Origin: Arcanobacterium urinimassiliense
Lineage (GTDB): Bacteria > Actinomycetota > Actinomycetes > Actinomycetales > Actinomycetaceae
DNA length: 50,555 nt
Direction of reading: 5' to 3'
Assembly (NCBI RefSeq): GCF_900119495.1
Contig: NZ_LT632435.1
Coordinates: 84,442 to 134,996, forward strand
Shown: one piece after another, positions 16,706-24,597 of the stretch
Position numbering within the stretch: position 1 is the stretch's first letter
How the letters are laid out: the number at the start of each line of letters is the position of its first letter
The notes under the pieces: generated by a model
Told to the model about the DNA's origin: nothing
The model's database searches: none
Seen by the model: the letters and a program-made list of their open reading frames with translations, nothing else
Made by a program: the position numbers and the translations under genes

Positions 16706-19186
16706 TTATTTATTGAGCTGCTGGCGAGAGCGGCGGCATATTTCCAATCCACCGATCCCCAGACCTAACATCGCTATAGCAGCAAGAAGAGCATTACTAC
16801 CGGTCCGCGGCAGCTGTGGTGTAGGTGGTTCTTCTGGTTTAGGCGGTTCTTCCGGTGTAGGAGGCTTCTCCGGCGGCGGCTGCGGCGGTTTATAAGTATT
16901 GGTAAATTCCACTACCTTTATGCCGCTAGTATCGATATTTTCCTGCTGCGTCACCACAAATTTGCCCCGCAAATTCTCCGGCAAATTCTCCACTATTTTA
17001 TAGCTGAGTGCTTCTCGGTCAGCCGGTGCTTTCGTTAATTCACTCGGGGCATACTTCGGTAATTTTTCCAGCACAAAACGGAAATCTTTTCCGCCTAGCG
17101 TCTGAAAACTTCCCGGGCGTAGATATTTCTTTACCGGTTCCACGCGCACTTTATTCTCGCCCTGATAGGTCTCAATCTGGAAATTATCGATATAGTTTTC
17201 CATATCCATATTTTCCAGTAGCTTTTGCCCACCAGTCCACTTTTTCTGCACCAAAATCTCTAGATAAGGCACTATCTCCACTTCCCCACCCGGAATGCGG
17301 TTAAAAAGTGGTTGATTGCCAAAATCTTTCACCTTTGCTTGGAAATTAATCGTGATATTTTTTTCGGCGCGATAGGCAATCTTGGTATTGAAATTAAAAT
17401 CTACCACTTTGCTTTTTTCATTATCGATTAACTGTATCTGCCGCGAAGTAGCATCATATTTCACCTGATAATTAACGCTCGGCGCACCGTCTTCTAAAAT
17501 TTCTAAAGTACCATTTACCATTTCTAGACGTTCATCTAAAGTGTCTACCAGGGTGATGGTGTTTTTAAATCCTAGATCTACGTACTTGCCGTATTTCAAC
17601 ACTAATCGATGATCTCCCGGAATTTTTCCTTGGAGTTGAAAATCGATTACATCGCCGCGCGCTGCAAAAGCCTGCTTAGTACCAGCTGGGTCGTCAGCAT
17701 TTTTAATCACTTTGCTAAATTTTGCTTTCTGCGGTACTAACAGCAAATAAGGATGTTTATATCCTACATAGGCGCGGGATTCCGCACTTCCGTCAAACCG
17801 ACTATCCGTACCCCCATAAGGATTAATCCACACTTCTTTATCCGGGCTCGCAGCAGTAAATGCCTTTACGTGCGTACTGCCATCTTCTTGTAAACGCAGT
17901 TGATACTGCATAGATAGATCATAATTTTCTTGAAAATTAGCATTAGCCTCGAGAATTTTTATCGTATATTCTCCCGGCACTACCTTTGTGAAATAGTAGC
18001 GAGTCACCCCTAATTGAGGGTCTCTATCGGTGCGAGATTTCTCCACTAAGTTTCCCGCAGAATCATATAGCCCTAATACGAATCCAGATTTGCCAGAAGC
18101 CGTGGCGAAATCGTCGTAATTTACTTTCTCGATATTAGAAAGCAGAAAATATACTTTCTTTCCCAAAGTGACATCTAAAGTATTGGTAGCGGCGTCATAT
18201 TTCTGCTCCGCAATGGAATAATAAGGATATTTCTGCGGAAGTTGCGGCAGCGAAAGCGCGGCCGTTTCCGCTACATCGGCAGCATTGATATCGAAAGTAA
18301 AATCGCCTTTACCGAGCGGTATATTTAACTGCGGGGCGGCTTGAGAATCCAACTTTCCATTGATAGCAAATTTCCATTTGGTATTCTCACCCAACACTTC
18401 AAATGGGCGCTTAATATGCACATGGAAAGTCTTATTTACTAACTTTACTTCTTTAAGCACTAGCTGGTAATCTGCACCCACTTGCGCTACTTTTTGCACC
18501 GCATAAAACTGCTTCCCGCCGTCTTTCCGGAAAGTGAGCAAAGGCAGTTGCGCCTCCGCCGCCGGCTGCAAAGCGCTAGGCAATAATTCACCTGCGTCGT
18601 CATAGGAAATATCTTCTAGAAAATAGACGCCAGTGGCATCTTTGGTGACCGATACATTTTGCAGCGCACCTGAATTTTTATTTTGTAGCGGAAGCTGGAA
18701 ATTATCTGGGATACCGGCTACTGCTTTCCCCTCTACCTCGCTAAAACTAAGAGTACGGCGTGCCTTTATCTTCTCTTTTAAGACGGCGTTTACGGCCGGA
18801 TTGCCCTGTGCATCCGCACTAACTTTTACGCGCACCGTATCGCTTATATCCCGCAAATTTTTCACCAAAGTAAAAGGAAATTCTTTACCGAGTGGATAAT
18901 CAGCTGCATCTCCTAAAAATTCTATTTCGTATTTTTTCAGCCCATTGGCGAGCGGAGTAGTGGAGGTGACGTCATCCTGCTCAATTTCATAACTCTCAGC
19001 AAAAAATCCTGTACCTTCTTTGATTTCGAGATTAGTAATTTCCTCTTTGCTGTAAATAGTGAAATGCAGAGTCACCTCTGCTTCAGCGGGTTCCGCACCC
19101 GCGGGGGTAGCCACGAAAGGCAATACTAAACCCCAAGCTAATAGGGAAATAATGAGTATCAATACTCGCGATTTTACTTTCGTCAT
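16706..19186 (-). CDS. Large LPXTG-anchored adhesin-like surface protein with Cna-B-type domain
   Basis: An 826-residue secreted protein. The signal peptide has a TKVKSR basic start, a hydrophobic core at about 8-25 and a GA/EP cleavage region near residue 31. The long beta-rich body contains an SpaA/collagen-adhesin-like arrangement: a DHRLVLKYGKYVDLGFKNTI-type strand pair near residue 525 and, before the stalk, a Cna-B-like domain (LVQKKWTGG to VVEFTNTYKPP). A Pro/Glu/Lys stalk follows, then LPRTGSNALL, a hydrophobic span and a basic tail. It is probably a sortase-anchored adhesin or minor pilin-like protein. No sortase or second pilin gene is adjacent, so a wall-anchored monomer is more likely. 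A long non-coding gap lies upstream. Confidence 0.87.
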   Translation of the reverse strand: MTKVKSRVLILIISLLAWGLVLPFVATPAGAEPAEAEVTLHFTIYSKEEITNLEIKEGTGFFAESYEIEQDDVTSTTPLANGLKKYEIEFLGDAADYPLGKEFPFTLVKNLRDISDTVRVKVSADAQGNPAVNAVLKEKIKARRTLSFSEVEGKAVAGIPDNFQLPLQNKNSGALQNVSVTKDATGVYFLEDISYDDAGELLPSALQPAAEAQLPLLTFRKDGGKQFYAVQKVAQVGADYQLVLKEVKLVNKTFHVHIKRPFEVLGENTKWKFAINGKLDSQAAPQLNIPLGKGDFTFDINAADVAETAALSLPQLPQKYPYYSIAEQKYDAATNTLDVTLGKKVYFLLSNIEKVNYDDFATASGKSGFVLGLYDSAGNLVEKSRTDRDPQLGVTRYYFTKVVPGEYTIKILEANANFQENYDLSMQYQLRLQEDGSTHVKAFTAASPDKEVWINPYGGTDSRFDGSAESRAYVGYKHPYLLLVPQKAKFSKVIKNADDPAGTKQAFAARGDVIDFQLQGKIPGDHRLVLKYGKYVDLGFKNTITLVDTLDERLEMVNGTLEILEDGAPSVNYQVKYDATSRQIQLIDNEKSKVVDFNFNTKIAYRAEKNITINFQAKVKDFGNQPLFNRIPGGEVEIVPYLEILVQKKWTGGQKLLENMDMENYIDNFQIETYQGENKVRVEPVKKYLRPGSFQTLGGKDFRFVLEKLPKYAPSELTKAPADREALSYKIVENLPENLRGKFVVTQQENIDTSGIKVVEFTNTYKPPQPPPEKPPTPEEPPKPEEPPTPQLPRTGSNALLAAIAMLGLGIGGLEICRRSRQQLNK

Positions 19187-19368
19187 ACTCTTAAAAATAC
19201 TCCCGTTTTATTTAGTGAGCGCGGAGTTGTTTCGTGCTCAAATTAAATACCTCATACCCATTTATTACAAATAATAGTAAATAAGCTAATTTAGGCATAA
19301 GATGCAGAACTTTTTGTGACTAGCCCGATAAGAAATAGTTAAATCATCTAAGTGCTGCAGATAATAAT

Positions 19369-19401
19369 TTGCGGGCACGCTAAATTCCACCGTGCCCGCA
19401 A
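19369..19401. terminator. Strong hairpin in the gap upstream of the adhesin gene
   Basis: An 11-bp stem (TTGCGGGCACG / CGTGCCCGCAA) has an 11-nt loop. No recognised gene ends here, because both neighbouring genes are transcribed away from the gap. It may end an unannotated transcript or structure the adhesin leader. The T content after the stem is modest. Confidence 0.6.
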
Positions 19402-19562
19402 AAGTAATTATTTACTTATTTGCTATGCAAAAACTCTGCCGTAATTTAAGCGGCAAATTCCTAGCAAGGTACACCACTATTACCAAGTTATCTAAAACTA
19501 GCTATATCGCTATTTTAGAGAAAAATCGCTATTTTTCCTTGATATATCGTTTCCTCGCTAAA

Positions 19563-19800
19563 TAGTAAGTACATAGGTGCCAAAAATCTTCCATATTTCT
19601 AAAAGGAGCTATACATCACGCAAAGCTATATGGCGCGAAATCTGTGCGCCACAAAAATTCTGCAGCGAAAAGTACTTACCCAAAACCGGGTAATACCGGT
19701 AGACGTAACGGAGATCGACGTCTAGACTTAAGTTCTCCGGTAAATGGATTGGCCTCGGTAATCTTCCCCAGATTTTACGCCGAGGCCAATTCGCCTTTCT
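19563..19800 (+). ncRNA. Candidate structured non-coding RNA
   Basis: This stretch lies in the 850-bp gap between divergent genes and has no credible reading frame, yet it is dense in short inverted repeats. These are TGGCGC/GCGCCA (19631-19651), ACCGG/CCGGT (19685-19700), AGACGT/ACGTCT (19701-19723) and the long-range pair GTAAGTAC (19565-19572) with GTACTTAC (19672-19679). It ends in a terminator-like hairpin with an 11-bp stem (ATTGGCCTCGG / CCGAGGCCAAT, 19748-19790) followed by a T-containing stretch. A promoter-like TTGATA...TAGTAA (19539-19568) lies at its 5' side. I cannot match it to tmRNA, RNase P, SRP or 6S hallmarks. Its ends are approximate. An actinobacterial RNA family such as the raiA motif is one possibility I could not test. 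Confidence 0.4.
19748..19790 (+). terminator. Terminator-like hairpin at the 3' side of the candidate RNA
   Basis: An 11-bp GC-rich stem (ATTGGCCTCGG / CCGAGGCCAAT) encloses a smaller nested stem (AATCT/AGATT) with a TCCCC loop. TCGCCTTTCTCT follows on the plus strand. It lies 250 nt before the GntR gene and belongs to no annotated gene end. Confidence 0.65.
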
Positions 19801-20036
19801 CTGGCAAAGTTGTCTATTTCTGATTTTTTAAACTGGAGGAAATTTCCAGCGCATCCGCCGCGCTCTTTTCTAAAACTATTCCGGCAATTATTCCTATAGT
19901 TATTTTCACGTTTCTGCTCCTGCACTTCCGGCATAAAATAGCGTTTTTTTGATACACTATTCCAGGTTAAAGAATCCGAGATTTCCACCTCTAGGTGGCA
20001 TAATCACAGCAGCTACTAATTTTTAGAGGAACCATT

Positions 20037-20726
20037 TTGAGCGGGAAGTTTGCATCGCTGAAAACAGCCGGAGGCCTACCGGATACGGTATACGACCAAC
20101 TCCTAGATCTTTTAACTTGGGGTGATCTCCCCCCAGATTCTGGACTTTCCATAGACGGGTTAGCAGCTCAGCTGGAAGTCTCCCCCACTCCCGTACGCGA
20201 AGCTTTAGCTCGCTTAGAAGCTACTGGCTTAGTGCAACGCAAAGCCCGCCGTGGATATCGGGTAGCGAAACCAATGTCGCAAGCACAAATGCGGGAATTA
20301 GTAGATGCTCGCCTCGTATTGGAGATGGGTACAATTGCGCGGGCGATGCAGCATCGCAATGAACTGCTCCCCGATCTAGAAGCTGCTTTTAAAAGACACC
20401 AAAAAGGTGCCCAACGAATTTTAAATATGACGGCGGAAGATAATCAGCCAGAAGCTGTACGGGATTATTTTGCCGACGATTGGTCTTTCCACGAGGCGAT
20501 ATTGAATCACTGCGGCAACCGCTATTTAGTGCACGCGGTAAATTCGCTTTCTTTCCGCGTGCATCGTATGCGCCAAGCAATAGGATCCGGAGTATCTGAC
20601 GCCGAATATGCCCTCGCAGAGCACTTAGAGATTCTAGAAGCGGTACGCAGAGGAGATACCGCTGGCGCAGTCGCTGCTATGGAGCGGCATCTCGATAAAT
20701 TAGATATTCGAGTCGCCCAGAGCTAA
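20037..20726 (+). CDS. GntR-family regulator with FCD domain, candidate regulator of the second sugar-acid locus
   Basis: A 229-residue FadR-subfamily regulator. The winged helix (about 14-75) has the signature LSIDGLAAQLEVSPTPVREALARLEATGLVQRKARRGYRV. The all-helical FCD domain follows, with the expected metal or ligand residues (D in DDWSFHEAIL, H in HEAIL, and two later histidines in AEHLEILEAV and MERHLDKL). These sensors usually bind sugar acids or other carboxylates. It converges on the lerI-derI genes and shares a terminator with lerI. Its likely targets are the minus-strand sugar-acid genes. The start is TTG with AGAGGA eight bases upstream. Confidence 0.9.
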   Translation: MSGKFASLKTAGGLPDTVYDQLLDLLTWGDLPPDSGLSIDGLAAQLEVSPTPVREALARLEATGLVQRKARRGYRVAKPMSQAQMRELVDARLVLEMGTIARAMQHRNELLPDLEAAFKRHQKGAQRILNMTAEDNQPEAVRDYFADDWSFHEAILNHCGNRYLVHAVNSLSFRVHRMRQAIGSGVSDAEYALAEHLEILEAVRRGDTAGAVAAMERHLDKLDIRVAQS

Positions 20727-20787
20727 AGAACCCAGAGCTAAGAATAGCGCCGAAACTGGAACTAAAGAATAACGCGCTAAAAATTAA

Positions 20788-20828
20788 AGCCGCTTTTCTA
20801 AGAGAATCAAAATCTCAGAAAAGTGGCT
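20788..20828. terminator. Bidirectional terminator between GntR gene and lerI
   Basis: A 12-bp outer stem (AGCCGCTTTTCT paired with AGAAAAGTGGCT, one G-U pair) continues into an inner GAGA/TCTC pair with a 7-nt loop. T-rich sequence follows on the minus strand and A/T-rich sequence on the plus strand. It lies between convergent genes and can end both. Confidence 0.85.
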
Positions 20829-20853
20829 CTAATAATAATCTAATAATCAACAA

Positions 20854-21615
20854 CTACAGTGAGGTGCGCGCTGCCGTTTCTTTTGCTACTTCCCAAAAAG
20901 CCTGCGGATCGTGAGCGAAGCGCCCTAAGAATAATCCATTTATGCTTTCATCTAGTTGGGAAATAAGCCCCGGCCCAGCAGAACCACCATAAAGAATAGT
21001 GAGGTTCAAATCCTGCGTAGCGGCATTTTCTGCTAGTTGCTGGCGAATATTGCGGCAAACCTCTGATACGTATTCCGGACTGGCTGGTTTCGGCGCACCG
21101 ATTGCCCAATAGGGCTCGTAGCCTAACCACAGCTCAGCTGGTTTCCCGTAACGCAGAGCAGAAAGTACTTGCTCTAAGCAAATCTGCGCTGCTTCGGCGG
21201 CTGACATTTCCGTCGCTTCACCTATGCAGAGCAGCGGAATTAAATCATTCCGCGCCGCAGCTTCCACTTTGCGCGCCACCATATCCTCGTCTTCTCGGAA
21301 AATGGTGCGGCGCTCAGCATGCCCTACTTCTACTACCTTTGATCCCAACTCAGCTAAATCGCTACCGGATACTTCGCCGGTGAAAGCGCCTCTATCAGCT
21401 GGTGCTAAATCTTGCGCACCCAACAGAAAAGGAGAATCTTGGAAAATCTCCGCCGCTTCTACTTGAGTGAGAAAATCCGGCAATACCGCTAGGCGCACTT
21501 TCGCCGCAGTATCTGGATCAGCAGCCGCTAAATCCCGCACTGCTTGGCAATAGGAAAGAGTGCGGCCGCGCGGAAAATACATTTTCAGACTGACGGCCGT
21601 AACCGGCTTTTGCAT
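20854..21615 (-). CDS. lerI: L-erythrulose 1-phosphate isomerase (triosephosphate isomerase family)
   Basis: A 253-residue TIM-barrel isomerase of the triosephosphate isomerase family. All three catalytic positions are present: Lys in VSLKMYF, His in VEVGHAERR and Glu in LGYEPYWAIG. The phosphate-binding LYGGSAGPG loop is also present. It diverges from housekeeping TpiA (SLKMYF instead of NWKMN, EVGHAERR instead of GHSERR) and sits beside an RpiB-type isomerase. This pairing is known for LerI and DerI, which take L-erythrulose 1-phosphate through D-erythrulose 4-phosphate to D-erythrose 4-phosphate. The start at 21615 overlaps the derI stop as TGATG and has GAAGGAG seven bases upstream. A longer frame from 21639 lacks such a site. 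Its kinase partner is the DhaK-type gene at 14.4 kb. Confidence 0.85.
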   Translation of the reverse strand: MQKPVTAVSLKMYFPRGRTLSYCQAVRDLAAADPDTAAKVRLAVLPDFLTQVEAAEIFQDSPFLLGAQDLAPADRGAFTGEVSGSDLAELGSKVVEVGHAERRTIFREDEDMVARKVEAAARNDLIPLLCIGEATEMSAAEAAQICLEQVLSALRYGKPAELWLGYEPYWAIGAPKPASPEYVSEVCRNIRQQLAENAATQDLNLTILYGGSAGPGLISQLDESINGLFLGRFAHDPQAFWEVAKETAARTSL

Positions 21616-22052
21616 CAGTTCGCTCCTTCGTATTCGCAAATCCGCGCTACTTTATCCCGCGAACGCGAATTCGGGTCGAATTCATGCTTCAGATATTCTT
21701 CTAAGAACATTTCTGCAGTCTTAATACCCACTACCTGCGCACCAATCGCAATCATATTGGCGTTATTGCTAAGAGTAGCCCGCTGCGCCTGATAAATATC
21801 CGTGATGCAAGCACAGTAAGCGCCCTTTACCTTATTAGCAGCGATAGAAACGCCGATGCCGGTGCCGCATACCACTACTCCGCGATCATATTCCCCAGCA
21901 GCTACTGCTTCCGCTACTGCTACTGCTACATTGGCGTAAATGGGATCATCTGCGCCGAAATCTTTTACTTCATGGCCCAGCTCAGTAGCTTTTGCCATCA
22001 GTGCTTGCTTTAATTCAGTGGCGTTCGGATCACAGCCAAATGCGATTTTCAT
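21615..22052 (-). CDS. derI: D-erythrulose 4-phosphate isomerase (RpiB/LacAB family)
   Basis: A 145-residue RpiB/LacA/LacB-family isomerase. The catalytic cysteine is in VVVCGTGIGVSIAANKV, and NNANMIAIGAQVVG is the second active-site segment. The N-terminal motif, usually G-x-D-H-x-G in ribose 5-phosphate isomerase B, reads GCDPNA here, which argues against a simple ribose 5-phosphate role and fits a tetrulose-phosphate variant. It converts D-erythrulose 4-phosphate to D-erythrose 4-phosphate. Translation is coupled to lerI by a one-base stop/start overlap. AGAGGAG precedes the ATG. An inverted repeat lies in its leader and a terminator separates it from the transporter gene upstream, so derI-lerI probably have their own promoter. 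Confidence 0.83.
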   Translation of the reverse strand: MKIAFGCDPNATELKQALMAKATELGHEVKDFGADDPIYANVAVAVAEAVAAGEYDRGVVVCGTGIGVSIAANKVKGAYCACITDIYQAQRATLSNNANMIAIGAQVVGIKTAEMFLEEYLKHEFDPNSRSRDKVARICEYEGAN

Positions 22053-22073
22053 TTTTCTCCTCTTATTTCTATT

Positions 22074-22096
22074 TTTAGTAATTTTATTTTACTAAA
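22074..22096 (-). promoter_or_regulatory. Inverted repeat in the derI leader, candidate operator
   Basis: TTTAGTAA and TTACTAAA form an 8-bp inverted repeat with a 7-nt spacer, 22 nt upstream of the derI ATG. It lies just downstream of a -10-like TATAGA on the minus strand. It could be a repressor site, perhaps for the GntR regulator at 20.0 kb. No binding data can be read from sequence. Confidence 0.45.
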
Positions 22097-22175
22097 TCTA
22101 TAAAAGTTTTTCCCGGCCTCGCCCACGTTAACTCTTATAAATCTGCCAAAATTATCATATTCCGAAAAAGTAACA

Positions 22176-22227
22176 GCGGTGCCAGGCTCATTTCACTCCA
22201 AGTTTTAAGAGTAGAGCCTGGCACCGC
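22176..22227 (-). terminator. Terminator between the GntP-type transporter gene and derI
   Basis: A 14-bp stem (GCGGTGCCAGGCTC paired with GAGCCTGGCACCGC) with a 24-nt loop holds a small inner ACTC/GAGT pair. On the minus strand it is followed by TGTTACTTTTTCGG. It lies 31 nt after the transporter stop codon, so it should end most transcripts from upstream before derI. Confidence 0.82.
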
Positions 22228-22257
22228 ATTTACTTCGCACACCTATCGGAGAGAACT

Positions 22258-23631
22258 TTACATTGGGATCGGAATTAGGAAGGCACCGATCAATGCTTGT
22301 GCGAAGATGAAAATTGCCGAGATAAAGGAGCCGAGAGTGTAGGTCTTTAACCCTCCCGTCACCGTCAAACCCGACATATTAGTCGCCACCCAGAAGCCAG
22401 AGTCATTCACATGCCCGATAGAATTACCGCCGGAGAGGCAAGCGAGCGCTATCCATACCGGGTGAATTCCTACCGCCGGGGCGACGGAGGCCATAATCGT
22501 CATGGAGGTCATGCCGGCTACCGTGCCGGAACCTTGAGCTACGCGGAATATCATTCCAATCAGGAAGCCGAGGCACATCACGCCAAGAGTGGAAGAAGTA
22601 CCGGTCGAAAGCTTGGAAACTATTCCGTCTCCCACGCCAGCCTTCGCGATTACCGAGGCGAAGGCACCGCCTGCGCCAGTAATGAGAAGTACTACGCCGG
22701 CAGCTTTCAAGCCCTCTCCCACCGAATCTTCCAATTTATCGCGCCCAATGTACTTCACGGAAACTAAGTAGGCTCCCAAAGTACCGAGCAGCATGGCGAT
22801 GAGTTTATTGCCGAAGAACTGCGACCAAACCGGTGCTTCGTCAAAAAGCGCATTGCCTACCGTACCGAGAAGAATACAGACGATTGGAATAATAATCGGC
22901 AATAAGGCCAACAAGAAAGGCGGAGCTTTTTCCACCATCTGGGTGGCGTTACGCCGAGCAAGGAGCTCATCGGTGACCGTCGAGGAATGATTTACATCTT
23001 TTTCCTCGTTCCAGATATTGAACCGATGATGAATCCATGAGAACACCAAGTTGGAGCAAATTACCGTAATGAAGCCGACTACCAGGCCTACTCCCAGCAT
23101 AATTCCCAAATCAAATCCGAAGATATCGGCAGCTGCCAACGGGTTCGGAGTAGGCGGTACCACACAGTGAGCGGTGGTGGCACCGATAGTGAGGAATCCC
23201 GTCACGTAGGCCATTTTCATATTGATCTTGGCGGCAATGGTGATGCCAATCGGAATCAAGATTACGAAGGTGACATCGAAAAATACCGGAATCGAGAGCA
23301 CGAATCCGGCCAAGGAGACTGCCCACATTGCTTTATTCTCTGGGAATATCGCCATAATTTTATCGGCGATTACTTGTGCTCCACCTGAATCGGAAAGCAA
23401 CTGCCCCAACATTATTCCAAAGCCAATGGGTAAGCCAATGCCAGCCATCATATTTCCGAAACCACTCGAAGCAGCATCAATGGTGTCTAGTAAAGGTAGC
23501 CCAGTGGCTACGCCCAGATAGAGAGCAGCAATTACCATGGAAACTGCTGCATTCAGTTTAAGAGCGATAATTCCGATTAAAATTATCGAAATCGCTATTA
23601 CTAGGTGAATGATTAGAAAAGTAGGACTCAT
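22258..23631 (-). CDS. GntP-family sugar-acid:proton symporter
   Basis: A 457-residue membrane protein with about 12-14 helices, of the gluconate:H+ symporter (GntP/Gnt) family. Landmarks are GIGLPIGFGIMLGQLLSDSGGAQVIADKI, the VVPPTPNPLAAA motif, the FRVAQGSGTVAG segment near the C-terminal third, and CLSGGNSIGHVNDSGFW. Family members import gluconate, idonate, glycerate and related hydroxy acids. Here the neighbours are an SDR, a TIM-barrel sugar enzyme and tetrulose-phosphate isomerases, so a pentonate- or tetronate-like acid is the likely substrate. GGAAGG precedes the ATG. A strong terminator follows. Confidence 0.9.
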   Translation of the reverse strand: MSPTFLIIHLVIAISIILIGIIALKLNAAVSMVIAALYLGVATGLPLLDTIDAASSGFGNMMAGIGLPIGFGIMLGQLLSDSGGAQVIADKIMAIFPENKAMWAVSLAGFVLSIPVFFDVTFVILIPIGITIAAKINMKMAYVTGFLTIGATTAHCVVPPTPNPLAAADIFGFDLGIMLGVGLVVGFITVICSNLVFSWIHHRFNIWNEEKDVNHSSTVTDELLARRNATQMVEKAPPFLLALLPIIIPIVCILLGTVGNALFDEAPVWSQFFGNKLIAMLLGTLGAYLVSVKYIGRDKLEDSVGEGLKAAGVVLLITGAGGAFASVIAKAGVGDGIVSKLSTGTSSTLGVMCLGFLIGMIFRVAQGSGTVAGMTSMTIMASVAPAVGIHPVWIALACLSGGNSIGHVNDSGFWVATNMSGLTVTGGLKTYTLGSFISAIFIFAQALIGAFLIPIPM

Positions 23632-23664
23632 GAATTTTCCTTCCGAAATATAGTTTCAGAAAAA

Positions 23665-24432
23665 TCAGTGCATGTGCTTTCCACCGTCTACGTTCATTAC
23701 TACTCCGTTTACGAAAGACGAATCCGGAGAGCAAAGGAAGGAGCAAACTGCCGCAATTTCTTCCGGCTGCCCCACGCGATCGAGCGGGATATTAGAAGAC
23801 ATGCTGGCTTTCCGTTCCGGAGTGAGCTTGCCGCCCATGATTTCCGTATCAATCGGTCCCGGGGCCAGCACATTGCAGGTAACGCCGTAGTGACCAAATT
23901 CGCGAGCGCCACCACGGGTAAGGCCTACGATTCCCGCCTTTGCTCCGGCGTAGAGACCCTTGGAGAAGGTGCCGCCACCGTCATAAGCAGTAATGGAAGA
24001 GAAGTTTACGATCCGGCCGAGCTTATGCTCTTTCATGAGCTCAAAAGCTTCACGCATAAGCAGGAAAGTACCGCGGCAATTTACGCGGAATACCCGTTCG
24101 TATTCTTCGATGGTGGCTTCGCCCATCGGGGTAGGAGAAGCTACGCCCGCCGGATTTACCAATGCCACTAGCTGCGGCAGCTCCGCCTTAATTTTGGCAA
24201 AAGCGGCTTTTACGGATTCTTCATCTGCTACATCTAGGTGCAGACCGATGATTTTCTTTTCCGGGAATTCTGCAGATATTTCTTTTACGAAAGCATCTAC
24301 ATTTTCAAACATGATATCGCCGACGGCTAGGTCGTAACCATCTTGCAGGAGCCGGCGTGCTACTCGGCGGCCAATTCCAGCCGGAGCTCCGACACCAGTT
24401 ACGAAAGCGGCGCGTTGTTGTGGAAATTCCAT
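23665..24432 (-). CDS. SDR-family dehydrogenase in the sugar-acid locus
   Basis: A 255-residue classical short-chain dehydrogenase. The nucleotide motif is TGVGAPAGIGRRVA. A VALVNPAG strand stands in place of NNAG. The catalytic Ser, Tyr and Lys are in NFSSITAYDGGG and LYAGAKAGIVG. GPIDTEI follows the active site and the C-terminus reads NGVVMNVDGGKHMH. An acidic D after beta-2 (VGDIMF) suggests NAD preference. Such enzymes oxidise a hydroxyl of polyols or sugar acids. In this operon it probably oxidises the imported acid or an isomer of it. A consensus AGGAGG precedes the ATG. The substrate is unknown. Confidence 0.85.
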   Translation of the reverse strand: MEFPQQRAAFVTGVGAPAGIGRRVARRLLQDGYDLAVGDIMFENVDAFVKEISAEFPEKKIIGLHLDVADEESVKAAFAKIKAELPQLVALVNPAGVASPTPMGEATIEEYERVFRVNCRGTFLLMREAFELMKEHKLGRIVNFSSITAYDGGGTFSKGLYAGAKAGIVGLTRGGAREFGHYGVTCNVLAPGPIDTEIMGGKLTPERKASMSSNIPLDRVGQPEEIAAVCSFLCSPDSSFVNGVVMNVDGGKHMH

Positions 24433-24597
24433 TTTTCCTCCTAGAAATTTGTGTATAAAAATTGGTATCTCGATAGTTAAAAGTTGATTACGAATATCTT
24501 GAACAGATAAATAAATTTATTTACTTGTGCCCAGCGGCGGGGCGTCTCTGCCCAGCCACCGTAGCTTCTTGACTGCCAAATTTTTTGGCTGGCAAAT

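Noticed and set aside
16706-19186. Pilus operon
   Set aside because: There is only one LPXTG gene here, with no sortase C or second pilin next to it.
19728-19988. 86-residue minus-strand frame in the long intergenic gap
   Set aside because: Its composition is unlike a protein, it overlaps a strong hairpin, and it has no start signal. The region reads better as RNA or control sequence.
20854-21639. Housekeeping triosephosphate isomerase
   Set aside because: The motifs diverge from TpiA, and it is coupled to an RpiB-like isomerase in a sugar-acid locus rather than the glycolytic gap-pgk cluster.
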